Position numbers and translations under genes: made by a program
In this document: positions 6,590 through 6,694 of the stretch, one piece after another
How positions within the stretch are numbered: position 1 is the stretch's first letter
How the letters are laid out: every line of letters begins with the position of its first letter
Assembly: GCA_034433995.1 (NCBI GenBank)
Contig: DAOTZU010000185.1
Location: forward strand, 1-6,694
Length of the DNA: 6,694 nucleotides
Source of the DNA: DAOTZU01 sp034433995
Lineage (GTDB): Bacteria; Chloroflexota; Anaerolineae; UBA1429
Reading direction: 5' to 3'
The notes under the pieces: model-generated
What the model was told of the DNA's origin: nothing
Seen by the model: only the letters and a program-made list of their open reading frames with translations
Database searches by the model: none

Positions 6590-6687
6590 GTGTAAGAAGG
6601 GGGATGGAGAGATGATGGGGATAAGGGGGATTTGAAAACAATGCGATCCCCCCATCTCCCCCATCCCCTTATCCCCCCTTCTTACAC
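6590..6687. repeat. 98-base inverted repeat with G-rich left arm and C-rich right arm
   Basis: GTGTAAGAAGGGGG (6590-6603) is the exact reverse complement of 6674-6687, a 14-bp outer stem. GGGGGAT (6625-6631) pairs with ATCCCCC (6646-6652), a 7-bp inner stem around a 14-base loop. The two 42-base arms match at 27 positions without gaps, so the middle is only partly paired. Each arm is built of about four short units ending in GAT. No coding sequence covers it. It resembles a dispersed intergenic palindromic or MITE-like element, but only one copy is in the window. It may also act at the 3' end of the upstream transcript. Confidence 0.7.
6648..6678 (-). other. Potential G-quadruplex motif on the minus strand
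   Basis: Read on the minus strand, the right arm of the inverted repeat has G-runs of 6, 4, 5 and 6 separated by loops of 4, 2 and 4 bases (ATAA, AT, AGAT). This satisfies the standard quadruplex pattern with runs longer than the minimum of three. The plus strand is the matching C-rich, i-motif-type sequence. Whether it folds in the cell is unknown. Confidence 0.6.
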
Positions 6688-6694
6688 CGCCGCT

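Noticed and set aside
6631..6660. TTGAAA in the loop of the inverted repeat as a -35 promoter element
   Set aside because: The bases downstream are C-tracts with no -10-like sequence.

Overview
The window carries seven protein-coding genes, all on the + strand. They are tightly packed, with gaps of at most 65 bases and two short overlaps. High GC, GTG and TTG starts behind good Shine-Dalgarno sites, and a dipeptide/oligopeptide importer whose second permease has a long external loop suggest a free-living GC-rich bacterium. Chloroflexota (Anaerolineae-like) is my best guess, but it rests on general resemblance and no marker gene in the window settles it.

Layout: positions 1-4023 encode the core of a peptide/nickel/opine-type (Dpp/Opp) ABC importer. 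In order these are a DppB-like permease (5' end cut off by the window), a DppC-like permease with an enlarged extracytoplasmic loop, a DppD-like ATPase and a DppF-like ATPase. No substrate-binding protein is present; it may lie upstream or elsewhere. Two small membrane-protein genes follow without a break (4023-4433 and 4423-4776), the first overlapping the ATPase stop codon and the second overlapping the first. After 65 bases comes a soluble protein of possible PsbP/Mog1-like fold (4842-5405), then a uroporphyrinogen-decarboxylase-superfamily protein (5413-6537) that lacks the hallmarks of the haem enzyme HemE and the His-X-Cys zinc motif of the MtaA/CmuA methyltransferases.

Non-coding signals: a terminator-like hairpin with a six-T run sits directly after the first permease stop (718-753), inside the transporter operon. 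Downstream of the last gene are a stem-loop (6542-6574) and then a 98-base inverted repeat (6590-6687). The arms of this repeat are G-rich or C-rich and built from short units ending in GAT; the right arm has a G-quadruplex motif on the minus strand.

How the parts may work together: the four transporter genes should form one membrane complex importing a peptide or another small solute such as an oligosaccharide. The translationally coupled small membrane proteins are candidates for accessory parts, and the URO-D-like enzyme could act on the imported compound or a one-carbon group. The last two statements are inference from gene order only. I see no phage, CRISPR, toxin-antitoxin or defence genes and no RNA genes.
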